A DNA stretch of 64,000 nt. It comes from Pleionea sp. CnH1-48. GTDB taxonomy: Bacteria; Pseudomonadota; Gammaproteobacteria; Enterobacterales; Kangiellaceae. The notes below the pieces were generated by a model. That model made no database searches. It was not told the DNA's origin and saw only the letters and a program-made list of their open reading frames with translations. The stretch's first letter is position 1, and each line of letters opens with the position of its first letter. The position numbers and the translations under genes are program-made. Shown in pieces: positions 44,940 through 53,506 of this stretch. The stretch is taken from positions 124,001 through 188,000 of the forward strand of contig NZ_JAMXSB010000011.1 in the NCBI RefSeq assembly GCF_024124665.1, written 5' to 3'.

Positions 44940-46613
44940 ATGAAGGTCGATATCCGCAATGAATCATCACTTCTTATATGGAAACATTTACGCCATGCCA
45001 GCCAAGAAATAAAACGCGAGACACTACACCAGCTTTTTCAAAAAACACCCAAGCGTGCAGATATCTTTCATATTCGTCATCAAAACTTGTTACTAGATTA
45101 CTCAAAGCAGAAAGTTAACTTGAACGTTATGCAGCGACTGTCACAGTTAGCAAAGAACAGCCGAGTCATCAGTGCATTCGACAACATGATGAGCGGCGCT
45201 GTTGTGAATCAAAGTGAAGGACGTTCTGCACTGCATACGGCTCTGAGGCTTCCGCAAGGTCAAAAGCTCGTAGTAAAGGGTGAAGATATCACACAAAAAG
45301 TTCATACGACTCTGCATGCGATGGAATTGATCGTCCATAAGCTCCATGCAGGCTATTGGCGAGGATGTACAGGCGAACCTATTACCGACGTAGTTAACAT
45401 TGGTGTCGGTGGTTCTGATCTTGGCCCCTTCTTCGCCTGTCAGGCATTGCATGAGTTTGTCCCAGAGAACGCTCAGCATTTGCAGGTTCACTTTGTATCC
45501 AGCATGGATGGCATCCATATAGACCGTCTGTTGAAAAAACTCAATCCCGCTACAACCTTGTTTATTGTTGCTTCAAAATCCTTTAAAACTCCCGATACAC
45601 TCGGCAATGCCAAGATTGCCAAAGCCTGGTTACACTCTCTTGATAGTGAATATCATGAACGTATGAAGCATCATTTTATTGGCGTGTCTTCTAGTGCTGA
45701 ACGAATGACAGAGTTTGGAATCCAACATCAGCTGCCAGTTTTTGATTGGGTTGGTGGTCGTTTTTCACTTTGGTCTGCCATTGGGTTGCCCATCGCAATA
45801 AAGCTTGGGATGAAACATTTTCGTGAGCTGCTTGCAGGCGCTCACGCCATTGACCAACATGTTATCAATGCGCCCATTGCTAACAATATTCCTTTAACAA
45901 TGGGCTTGATTGCTGTGTGGAACGCTTCGTTTTTAGATATACACGCGCACACGATTTTGCCCTACGATGAACGCATGCGACATCTTCCCGGTTATCTTTC
46001 GCAACTAGAAATGGAAAGTAACGGCAAAGCGGTAACCCATGACGGGCAAATAGTTGCCAGTCAAACCAGTCCTATTGTTTGGGGAAATGTTGGAGCTAAT
46101 GCCCAACATGCTTATTTTCAGCTGTTGCATCAAGGCACTCACTACGTTTCTAGCGATTTTATAGCGCCCATTAGTCGTTATGAAAACGCCACAGATATCA
46201 CCGAGCAACAACGCGCTTTGCAAGAGCAAGAGAAGTTGATGCTCGCAAACTGTATTACTCAGAGTCGCTTACTGGCTTTTGGCGACCAAATAAAGGATGG
46301 AGACTCGACACCCCACTTAAAATATCGCGGCGACCAACCTTCTTCAACTTTGCTTATGGATCGTTTAACGCCCTACAACTTAGGTTCTCTACTAGCAATC
46401 TACGAGCATAAAGTATTTGTTATGGCCACGCTGTGGAATATCAATCCTTTTGATCAATGGGGTGTTGAAATGGGCAAGCGCATGGCTCAGTCAATGCTGG
46501 CAGACATTCAGAATCCACAAGACAGCCAGCAGTCTCACTATGATAGTTCATCCGCTTTATTACTGAATGCAGTAAAAAAACAAAATCATTATGGATCATC
46601 CAATCAATCATAA
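44940..46613 (+). CDS. pgi: Glucose-6-phosphate isomerase
   Basis: Interconverts glucose-6-P and fructose-6-P. 557 residues, usual length. Family motifs: NIGVGGSDLGP, VASKSFKTPDT (phosphate loop), VGGRFSLWSAIGLPI, and GQTSP-equivalent ASQTSPIVWGNVG, plus EHKVFVMATLWNINPFDQWGVE (in part). ATG at 44940 has GAGGAA 7 bases before it; a TTG at 44925 is less likely. It overlaps rfbB by 23 bases, forming pgi-rfbB-rfbA. Its presence with nucleotide-sugar genes suggests supply of glucose phosphates for dTDP-sugar synthesis. Confidence 0.97.
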   Translation: MKVDIRNESSLLIWKHLRHASQEIKRETLHQLFQKTPKRADIFHIRHQNLLLDYSKQKVNLNVMQRLSQLAKNSRVISAFDNMMSGAVVNQSEGRSALHTALRLPQGQKLVVKGEDITQKVHTTLHAMELIVHKLHAGYWRGCTGEPITDVVNIGVGGSDLGPFFACQALHEFVPENAQHLQVHFVSSMDGIHIDRLLKKLNPATTLFIVASKSFKTPDTLGNAKIAKAWLHSLDSEYHERMKHHFIGVSSSAERMTEFGIQHQLPVFDWVGGRFSLWSAIGLPIAIKLGMKHFRELLAGAHAIDQHVINAPIANNIPLTMGLIAVWNASFLDIHAHTILPYDERMRHLPGYLSQLEMESNGKAVTHDGQIVASQTSPIVWGNVGANAQHAYFQLLHQGTHYVSSDFIAPISRYENATDITEQQRALQEQEKLMLANCITQSRLLAFGDQIKDGDSTPHLKYRGDQPSSTLLMDRLTPYNLGSLLAIYEHKVFVMATLWNINPFDQWGVEMGKRMAQSMLADIQNPQDSQQSHYDSSSALLLNAVKKQNHYGSSNQS

Positions 46614-47652
46614 AAAAATACTGATCACAGGTGGGTGCGGCTTTATTGGCTCAAACCTGGTGCGTTATCTACTCGCTCACTACCCCGACGTTCATATTAT
46701 CAATTTGGACAAATTAACCTACGCAGGAGCATTTAATGTTCAGCTTGATGCACTTAGACATGAGCGTTATCGTCATTGTCAGGTGGATATTTGCGATGCA
46801 CCTTCTTTAACTCAAATAGTTCAGGAGTTTCAACCTGATTGTGTCATGCATTTGGCTGCGGAGAGTCATGTAGATCGCTCTATTGACGGGGCAAGTCCTT
46901 TTATCACCACCAATATTGTCGGTACTTTTCAGCTTCTGGAAGTGATGAGAGACTATTGGCAAACATTAGACACCAACCAACAACAAAGTTTTCGCTTTCT
47001 TCATGTTAGCACCGACGAAGTTTACGGTGATGCCGAAAATATCAGTAATGCTTTTACCGAGGCCACAGCCTACAAACCCAGCTCTCCTTATTCGGCCAGC
47101 AAAGGGGCATCCGATCATCTGGTGTATGCCTGGTATAGAACTTATGACTTGCCAGTGGTCATTACTCACTGCTCTAACAACTATGGTCCGTTTCAGCATC
47201 CTGAAAAACTATTGCCCAAATTAATATCTAACGCGACACAGACCTTACCATTGACTATCTATGGCAATGGTCAACAAATAAGAGATTGGCTGTATGTTGA
47301 TGATCACGTAACTGCACTACTCACCGTCCTAACTCACGGAAAAATTGGAGAGCACTATAATATCGGTGCAGATGAATGTATTACCAATCTCGAAATGGCT
47401 CACCTGATTTGTCAGCTGCTGGAAGAAAAAATGCCCCTCGCTCAAGGCCAACGCCAGCCGTTTAGAGATTTGATCACTCATGTTAAGGACCGACCTGGCC
47501 ATGATCTTTGCTATGCAATCAATAGCCAGAAGCTTCGTCAACTGGGCTGGAAAGCTCATTACTCTCTAAAACAAGGTTTAACACAAACCATAGATTGGTA
47601 CCTTCAACAACAGAGCAAGATAACCTCCATACTCAAAGAGGAACATCAATGA
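46591..47652 (+). CDS. rfbB: dTDP-glucose 4,6-dehydratase
   Basis: Converts dTDP-glucose to dTDP-4-keto-6-deoxyglucose using bound NAD. 353 residues of the extended SDR fold: [14 protein letters not shown], catalytic region [22 protein letters not shown] (Tyr-x-x-x-Lys) and [19 protein letters not shown] (in part). Overlaps pgi by 23 bases and rfbA by 4. Only ATG at 46591 fits the family N-terminus, though no clear ribosome site precedes it, consistent with coupled translation. Confidence 0.97.
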   Translation: MDHPINHKKILITGGCGFIGSNLVRYLLAHYPDVHIINLDKLTYAGAFNVQLDALRHERYRHCQVDICDAPSLTQIVQEFQPDCVMHLAAESHVDRSIDGASPFITTNIVGTFQLLEVMRDYWQTLDTNQQQSFRFLHVSTDEVYGDAENISNAFTEATAYKPSSPYSASKGASDHLVYAWYRTYDLPVVITHCSNNYGPFQHPEKLLPKLISNATQTLPLTIYGNGQQIRDWLYVDDHVTALLTVLTHGKIGEHYNIGADECITNLEMAHLICQLLEEKMPLAQGQRQPFRDLITHVKDRPGHDLCYAINSQKLRQLGWKAHYSLKQGLTQTIDWYLQQQSKITSILKEEHQ

Positions 47653-48521
47653 AAGGAATAATACTCGCAGGTGGTTCTGGAACGCGACTGCATCCGATAA
47701 CAAAAGGCATCAATAAACATCTTTTGCCTTTGTATGATAAGCCTATGATTTATTATCCGTTGTCTATTCTTATGCTCGCTGGTATTCGAGACATTCTAAT
47801 CATCACCTCCCCCGAGTCCTATGAAGAATTTCACCGTTTACTGGACGATGGACATCAACTGGGCATTCAATTGCAATACGCCACTCAACCTAAGCCTGAA
47901 GGATTAGCGCAAGCTTTCACCATTGGGGAAGACTTTATCGGCAACGACAGTGTAAGTTTGGTATTAGGTGACAACCTGTTTTTTGGTCAAGGCTTCAGCC
48001 CTTTGCTACACAATGTCTGTCAAGAAAATGAAGGCGCCACCGTTTTCGCTTATCCAGTTAACACGCCAGAAAACTTTGGTGTGGTTACCTTTGATGAGCA
48101 TTTCAATGCCGTATCCATAGAAGAAAAACCTCAAAACCCCACATCAAACTATGCAGTCACCGGACTCTACTTTTACGACAATCAAGTAGTGGACTTTGCC
48201 AAAGAAGTGAAACCATCGGCTCGAGGCGAATTAGAAATTACCAGTATTAATCAAATGTATCTGGAACACCAACGACTGAAAGTGAAGTTACTAGGTCGTG
48301 GCTTTGCCTGGCTGGATGCAGGAACTCATGATAGCTTGATGGAAGCTGGTCAGTTTATCCAAACACTAGAAAAAAGGCAGGGACTAAAAGTTGCCTGTCT
48401 GGAAGAGATAGCCTGGCGTAATCAATGGCTGAGTGACCAACAACTGGAACAGCAGGCAGATGCGTTACAAGCGAGCTCTTATGGACAATACTTGAAAAAG
48501 ATACTCAACGAGTCTCGTTAA
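47649..48521 (+). CDS. rfbA: Glucose-1-phosphate thymidylyltransferase
   Basis: Makes dTDP-glucose from glucose-1-P and dTTP, the substrate of RfbB. 290 residues, normal length, with the nucleotide motif [33 protein letters not shown] and [20 protein letters not shown] (in part). ATG at 47649 overlaps the rfbB stop by 4 bases and has AGAGGA 7 bases upstream; the open frame further left lies in rfbB. No rfbC/rfbD follows, so the pathway here does not go on to rhamnose. Confidence 0.98.
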   Translation: MKGIILAGGSGTRLHPITKGINKHLLPLYDKPMIYYPLSILMLAGIRDILIITSPESYEEFHRLLDDGHQLGIQLQYATQPKPEGLAQAFTIGEDFIGNDSVSLVLGDNLFFGQGFSPLLHNVCQENEGATVFAYPVNTPENFGVVTFDEHFNAVSIEEKPQNPTSNYAVTGLYFYDNQVVDFAKEVKPSARGELEITSINQMYLEHQRLKVKLLGRGFAWLDAGTHDSLMEAGQFIQTLEKRQGLKVACLEEIAWRNQWLSDQQLEQQADALQASSYGQYLKKILNESR

Positions 48522-48549
48522 AGCTTTTTATTTCCAAAAAAAATAAAGC

Positions 48550-49713
48550 CTAAAGTGACTTTCGAATAAATAAGGTATCACTCGCCGAAAAAGCCACTTC
48601 AAAATTCATCGACGCCAAGAGTTCATCTCCTGCTCTCTGTGGACCATCACCAAATGCCCAGACATAATCGTCCAAGAGTATCCATCCTCCGGGCATAACA
48701 TAAGGAGCCCAGGTTTCGATATCCAAACACACCTGATCGTAACGATGGTTGCCATCAATATGGAGTAACGCAATATGGCCAGAAACAGAAACCGGCTCTA
48801 ACTGTTCACTGCGTAAATATCCGTTATCAATGGCCTGTCGATAAACATCAACGGCATCTTTTGAAATGTCTCGAATATAACCAATATTATTTAGCAAAGA
48901 GACACTGGCAATAAACCCCCAGTAAACTTTTTCGAAATCAATCACGTCATCATCTTGAGAAAACTCATCGTTGAGAATTTCGGCCTGCGCTCCTTGAGTT
49001 TCTATCTTGGCATTCTCCCAAGGATCAACACAAATCACGTTACCTATTTGATAACGTGCAGCCAGCCAGGCCATGGCATACGCAGAACGCCCATAAAAGG
49101 CACCGACTTCGACAATATCTCCTTGCGGTAATATGCGAGACATCTGCGTTAATACCGTCAATTTAGAAACATCACACTGGCCAGGTATATCAATAAATTG
49201 TTTATGAAGTGCGGCATACTGACCTTTTGATAAAGTAGGTTTTACAGCCGCCTCTTCGATATCGGGCAAAGCTTGGGCAAAAGATTCATTCACACATTGC
49301 TCAGCCCATTCATAACCGGGCACAAACAAAGACCATTCTGCATAATGAGGGTTGGGCCGACATAAATGAAAGTGAATAAAATCTGGATCTTGCTCTAGCT
49401 TTTTTAGGTGACTCCATATCCCACAATGAGGCGTATAAATATGGGTGATGTCATAGACTTTGATTTTTTCTTCCAACACTTCAATAAAATGATCTTCGGT
49501 AATAAATGGCAAGTGAAAGAAATCATCCAATGAATGTTGCCCAGCATTTTCCATTACAGAACTGGAACCCGCGACATAACATTGCATACTGCGAGCACAC
49601 TTAACTATATTGGCCGCGATATCAATATCCAGAGGAAACACCAGTAATCGAACACCATCACCCACTGAAGCAGCGGTGCCTTGAAACGTGGGCTGGGTGC
49701 TTACTAAAGTCAT
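48550..49713 (-). CDS. Methyltransferase with N-terminal nucleotide-binding-like domain
   Basis: 387 residues. The C-terminal half (about 165-387) is a class I methyltransferase of the TylF/Methyltransf_24 type: GDIVEVGAFYGRSAYAM, VICVDPWENA, ALLHIDGNHRYDQVCLDIETW (in part) and GGWILLDDYVW. The N-terminal 140 residues (GDGVRLLVFPLDIDIAANIV, then CYVAGSSS) look like the pre-ATP-grasp Rossmann domain of carbamoyl-phosphate-synthase-like enzymes without the ATP-grasp itself. ATG at 49713 has AAGGA 7 bases before it. Third gene of the aminotransferase operon, 10 bases after the glycosyltransferase. Likely O-methylates a sugar; substrate unknown. Confidence 0.8.
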   Translation of the reverse strand: MTLVSTQPTFQGTAASVGDGVRLLVFPLDIDIAANIVKCARSMQCYVAGSSSVMENAGQHSLDDFFHLPFITEDHFIEVLEEKIKVYDITHIYTPHCGIWSHLKKLEQDPDFIHFHLCRPNPHYAEWSLFVPGYEWAEQCVNESFAQALPDIEEAAVKPTLSKGQYAALHKQFIDIPGQCDVSKLTVLTQMSRILPQGDIVEVGAFYGRSAYAMAWLAARYQIGNVICVDPWENAKIETQGAQAEILNDEFSQDDDVIDFEKVYWGFIASVSLLNNIGYIRDISKDAVDVYRQAIDNGYLRSEQLEPVSVSGHIALLHIDGNHRYDQVCLDIETWAPYVMPGGWILLDDYVWAFGDGPQRAGDELLASMNFEVAFSASDTLFIRKSL

Positions 49714-49723
49714 AGCAGGTTCC

Positions 49724-51604
49724 TTAATCACAGGATTCGGTTACAAGAAGCGGAGCCTCAGCCACTTGCGGACGAATAATGGTTTCTCCACTGTCCATAA
49801 TGGCATCATGGTGCTGCCACGCCCAATCAACTGCGTTCAAAAATCCATTGATAGATTTGTCTTCGGTCACCATGAGTCGTTCTTGTGGTTTCTGTTGGAT
49901 CAACGATTGACTGATCTGATAACGCGCTTCATCATCTTCGGCCAGGCGAATCACCGACTGACACCAACTCTCAATATCCGAACAACACAGCCAGTCGGGT
50001 AACTCAAAGTGATCATAAATAATCATATCGGCACGGGAATGAATTTCATTGCCGAGAAAATACACTTTAGGAATTCCCAGACGTGTCAGATCGACATTGG
50101 TGTTACTACCAGCAAATGGAAAAGTTCCTACAGCCATATCCGTGAGGCTAAGCACATGGAGATACTGGTTGTACATTAAACGAGGCACTACCTGGGCATT
50201 GGGCAGCCACTGAGAAATATTCAAAGAGGCTTCGTAATAGCCAACTTCTTTTTCGTAGGTAAAAAACAACCACTCGATTGGACGTTTACACTGTTGATTG
50301 ATCATTTGGCATGCGGCTAAAAACGGCACCCCTATCTTAAAGCTGATACTGTTAACGGCAATACGAACCACATCGGGACTTTTTCGTGGCTCTGGCAGTG
50401 GCAGTTTTTCGCCCGGCGGAGGCATCATGGTTTCGGTGCCGCCTTCTATCAGTAGTATTTTTTCGGTGTAGCACGCTGGGTCACCTACCAAAGATTCTTC
50501 TGACAACATATAATCAATGGCATCACTGACGGATGAAGCAGGATGTCCTGGTGCCATAATTTGGATGGGAGCAAAACGCACAGAAACCAAAGCGACGGTC
50601 CATGCCGCTAAGCCGATACTGGGATAAAAGACAACATCTGGCTGTTCTTTTGCAATCAACTGCACTACATCATTTAATGAGTTTTCTTCTAATGAAAAAG
50701 TTCGGGCGGCATCAAAGAGTTCTTTGCCTTTATCATCTACAGAGCTCTCCATTGCCACTAATACCACTTCGTATTTTTCTTTAATCTGTCGAATATAGTC
50801 GGCATAGCATCGATACACCGAGTGGCCAGAGCTAAAGGCTTCAGCTATCACGACCATTTTGGGTCGCTCTTTGTTCACGTCTACACGGTTCACTACGGGT
50901 ACGACAACTTTCCCATCTTCCAGTCGGTTTTTCATCAACTGATTCATGTGAAATTTAAAGACATGCTTGTCTTCACGCTGCGCATAACTGCATAACATCC
51001 AGGCCGTGGCGAACTGAGATAAGAAAGGATCGGGTAACTTAGCGCCAGAACTCATTAGCGGCCCTAAGCTCAAAAGTTGTTCTCGGCCTACATAAGCCGC
51101 TTCGTTCATAACCACTCGAGTCGTCAGTAGAGCTAAAATGGCCACTATGGCTACATTTTTATCCATGGCCTCTAATTCATGAATAAAAGCTTCGTCGACA
51201 TCTTCTAGACGAGTGAACAGCAAGCGTTTATGAAGATTGGAGGCGTCCTTCTTGGACTGATTCTCGAATAACTTTTTAGTGTGTTCTAAACCGACCTGAG
51301 TTCCGGCAAAGCCACTGATAGAAAACAACGAGGTAATGGTGCTTTTATGTATCGATAGCGCCACATAATTGTCATAAGACAAATGCATATTTCGACGGCA
51401 AATCAATGCCATAAACGCACTGCATATTCGGGTTGCATGCATCACGACTAAACTCTGCTCACCAAATAAAGCACTGGGATCGTTAAGACGCTCGTCATCT
51501 TCAATTTGACAAAGCAGAGCAATGAGCGTTTTTAATGCCGTTTTTTCATCTTTTTGATAGACAGCAAATTCTAGCTCATCAACACTAAGTTTTTGCTCAG
51601 GCAT
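49724..51604 (-). CDS. HMW1C-like cytoplasmic glycosyltransferase (GT41 type)
   Basis: 626 residues, close to the usual length of HMW1C/NGT enzymes that transfer hexose to Asn in N-x-S/T sequons of bacterial proteins. Seen: an all-helical N-terminal domain (about 1-230), then a two-Rossmann GT-B region with VVFYPSIGLAAWTVAL, MAPGHPASSVSDAIDYMLSEE (in part), WLFFTYEKEVGYY, and GTFPFAGSNTNVDLTRLGIP, the last matching the PFPFGNTN loop of the family. Overlaps the aminotransferase by 8 bases. It lies beside the flagellin genes and shares a sigma-54 promoter with the aminotransferase, so flagellin is the natural candidate substrate. An O-linked GT41 activity is the alternative. Confidence 0.8.
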   Translation of the reverse strand: MPEQKLSVDELEFAVYQKDEKTALKTLIALLCQIEDDERLNDPSALFGEQSLVVMHATRICSAFMALICRRNMHLSYDNYVALSIHKSTITSLFSISGFAGTQVGLEHTKKLFENQSKKDASNLHKRLLFTRLEDVDEAFIHELEAMDKNVAIVAILALLTTRVVMNEAAYVGREQLLSLGPLMSSGAKLPDPFLSQFATAWMLCSYAQREDKHVFKFHMNQLMKNRLEDGKVVVPVVNRVDVNKERPKMVVIAEAFSSGHSVYRCYADYIRQIKEKYEVVLVAMESSVDDKGKELFDAARTFSLEENSLNDVVQLIAKEQPDVVFYPSIGLAAWTVALVSVRFAPIQIMAPGHPASSVSDAIDYMLSEESLVGDPACYTEKILLIEGGTETMMPPPGEKLPLPEPRKSPDVVRIAVNSISFKIGVPFLAACQMINQQCKRPIEWLFFTYEKEVGYYEASLNISQWLPNAQVVPRLMYNQYLHVLSLTDMAVGTFPFAGSNTNVDLTRLGIPKVYFLGNEIHSRADMIIYDHFELPDWLCCSDIESWCQSVIRLAEDDEARYQISQSLIQQKPQERLMVTEDKSINGFLNAVDWAWQHHDAIMDSGETIIRPQVAEAPLLVTESCD

Positions 51605-52754
51605 GTGAAGCTACTCCCTTTAATGGTGTTAACTCACCAATGGCTTGCATCACCCTATCAACCTCCTGCTCTGTTAAATAAAGATGATAAGGAAATCCTA
51701 ATAAGTATTGTGACATTCGATCAACAACCGCCAATCCATCTTGCCCAGGTTCTGTTGCTAACTCAGATTTTGACAATATCGCAGGATGGCAATGAAGCGC
51801 AGGATAATACCAACGCCGAGTTTCGATGGATTGCCGCTGCAACTGTGACTGTACAAAGTCGGCTTCGCACTCAAGCAACAAGACCTCGACACCCGGGGTA
51901 AAGTGCTCGGCACCAGGTTGAGAGCTGATCCCAGACCAATGATTGATTCGTTCCATATACCAACGATGACACTCACGGTAGCCTTGATAAAGCTCAGGCC
52001 AGCGAGCAAGTTGTGCTAGCCCTACCGCTGCATGATATTCACTTAATTTGGCGTTAAAGCCAGTTTCTTGAGAAGCTCCCTGATGCAAACCAAAGTTGCT
52101 GCACTTGTGTATCGCTTCAATAAAGTCAGGTTGACGCGAAAACACCCCTCCTCCTTCACCAATCCCCAAGAGCTTAGTCGCATGAAAACTCACTACAAGG
52201 TTACTGCGCTGACCAACCTTTTGTTCCGCGAAAGCTGCCGCGGCATCAATGACCACAGGGATCTGAGTGTCTTCAACAAAATCATCCCAGGGCTTTGTCT
52301 CTACCGGAATACCAAAGGTAGCAACGGGCAGTACCGCAGCGATAGGTCGTTGGTTCGCCACCTTTTTTGCCATATCAGGCGTTAACTGCCAGCTGTCGGC
52401 ATCAATATCACAAATAACGGGCACCAACCCTACTCGCAAAACCGCCAGTGCAGAAGCCACAAAAGTCAGCGCAGGAACCAACACATAAGAACCCGGTGCC
52501 AGTTTTAACGCCATCAAGGCCAACTCAAGCGCTGCCGTGCCAGAACTGACCACTTCACCATGTACAGGAGGAAGCTCTGGGTTTCGTGACGATAGCTGAG
52601 CAATCACGGCTTGTTTAAACTCGCTATACAAAGGCCCCTGATTACTGTACCAACGAGTCTCCGCCATCCGATTTAAATAAGGCAGTAGCTCATCAGGCGC
52701 CGGTAAACTCGGAACCAGACAGGCAATGGCTTGCTCTTGATCCAATGGTTTCAT
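51597..52754 (-). CDS. DegT/DnrJ/EryC1 sugar aminotransferase
   Basis: PLP-dependent nucleotide-sugar aminotransferase, 385 residues. Active-site Lys in SFHATKLLGIGEGGG, substrate loops SSGTAAL and PALTFVASALAV, and IDAAAAFAEQ. With RfbA and RfbB nearby and no 3,4-ketoisomerase in the window, amination of dTDP-4-keto-6-deoxyglucose at C4 (VioA/WecE-like, giving Qui4N or Fuc4N) is the most likely reaction; a flagellin viosamine is known in Pseudomonas syringae. First gene of the operon; transcribed from the sigma-54 box at 52943. Exact product inferred. Confidence 0.88.
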   Translation of the reverse strand: MKPLDQEQAIACLVPSLPAPDELLPYLNRMAETRWYSNQGPLYSEFKQAVIAQLSSRNPELPPVHGEVVSSGTAALELALMALKLAPGSYVLVPALTFVASALAVLRVGLVPVICDIDADSWQLTPDMAKKVANQRPIAAVLPVATFGIPVETKPWDDFVEDTQIPVVIDAAAAFAEQKVGQRSNLVVSFHATKLLGIGEGGGVFSRQPDFIEAIHKCSNFGLHQGASQETGFNAKLSEYHAAVGLAQLARWPELYQGYRECHRWYMERINHWSGISSQPGAEHFTPGVEVLLLECEADFVQSQLQRQSIETRRWYYPALHCHPAILSKSELATEPGQDGLAVVDRMSQYLLGFPYHLYLTEQEVDRVMQAIGELTPLKGVASHA

Positions 52755-52778
52755 CGATTATCTCTTTATTAACCTTTC

Positions 52779-52856
52779 TATACCCGTCGCCTTTCAAGGT
52801 GCAGCGATGCTGTTCAAGTTGCAGCGCTACGCGCACCTTGAAATACTTTGGGTATG
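52779..52856. repeat. Short palindromic repeat, copy R4
   Basis: 78 bp with the same ends as R1 (TATACCCGTCGCC at left, CTTGAAATACTTTGGGTATG at right) but lacking most of the core. It lies between the aminotransferase start and its sigma-54 promoter, so it is transcribed in the operon leader. Confidence 0.75.
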
Positions 52857-52942
52857 TATTGAGCGTTCATATCTACCGGACTAAAAATACCTCTAGTTAT
52901 CGTAAAGTAGGCTATCGACCAACAAGTTATCTAGATACATTC

Positions 52943-52957
52943 GCAAATTTAATGCCA
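52943..52957 (-). promoter_or_regulatory. Sigma-54 promoter for the aminotransferase-glycosyltransferase operon
   Basis: Minus strand reads TGGCATTAAATTTGC, with GG-N10-GC spacing and consensus elements, as good as the fleSR box. It lies about 190 bases before the aminotransferase. This ties the sugar operon to the flagellar sigma-54 activators. Confidence 0.75.
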
Positions 52958-53011
52958 GAAGTAAGTATCGCGGCAATGGCACTCACTGCACTTGTTTATC
53001 CACTTAATAGC

Positions 53012-53066
53012 TAAAGTCTTTCAGAGTGCAGCCGACATCACTGCACTTTGAAAGGCGACGGGTGTA
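53012..53066. repeat. Degenerate palindromic repeat, copy R5
   Basis: About 55 bp with both ends of the element in decayed form: TAAAGTCTTTCAGAGTGCAG at left and GCACTTTGAAAGGCGACGGG at right, and only a few bases of core. Lies 156 bases after R4. Confidence 0.65.
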
Positions 53067-53271
53067 AGTTAATTCATAAATACCTAGCTTTATTATAGTC
53101 TGAACTAAAACATCTCTGTTATCGATTAGAGACTGTTGATCCTTGACTGACTTTTTCTCTTGTAAGCCGTTGCAAAGCTCTTACTTACCTTTTGTGAGCG
53201 GCATAAATTTACCTCCTCAATACAGAGTTTGCCGCTTTTAGAAAAAATAAGAAAAAAATCTGTGTTTTTTC

Positions 53272-53298
53272 TAAAGTCAAAAAATCCTGCGCCGATAG
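53272..53298 (+). promoter_or_regulatory. Sigma-28 promoter of the first flagellin gene
   Basis: TAAAGTCA, 11 bases, then GCCGATAG: the FliA consensus. The start point would be near 53305, giving a leader of about 200 bases, longer than those of the other two flagellins. Confidence 0.85.
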
Positions 53299-53506
53299 TG
53301 TGAGTAAGTCAGAAACAACTCAACTATCTGACCTCACTTCGGATGGATTGCTCAGGGTCCGCCGTAACTTGCAAATTGAAATAAAAACAATTCGATATTT
53401 GCAACTGTTCGAAAGAAATATTCTCAGTATTGCCTTTCGTATTACCAATATTTAGTGCTTGAACACCGCTGTAATTCAGCGATTGAACAGTATTAAGGAG
53501 TAACGA

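Larger units (their letters stand above)
52755..53506. other. Divergent spacer between sugar operon and first flagellin
   Basis: About 750 bases. From left: repeat R4 (52779-52856), leftward sigma-54 promoter (52943-52957), truncated repeat R5 (53012-53066), rightward sigma-28 promoter for the first flagellin (53272-53298), a TTCTCAG at 53421, and an inverted repeat GCTGTAATTCAGC-like just before the ribosome site. No gene supported. Confidence 0.7.

Noticed and set aside
44885-44940. TTG at 44925 as the pgi start
   Set aside because: It has no ribosome site; the ATG at 44940 has GAGGAA at good distance.
48522-48549. A bidirectional terminator between rfbA and the convergent methyltransferase gene
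   Set aside because: Only an A/T stem is possible (AAGCTTTTTATTT against AAATAAAGCCT); too weak to call.
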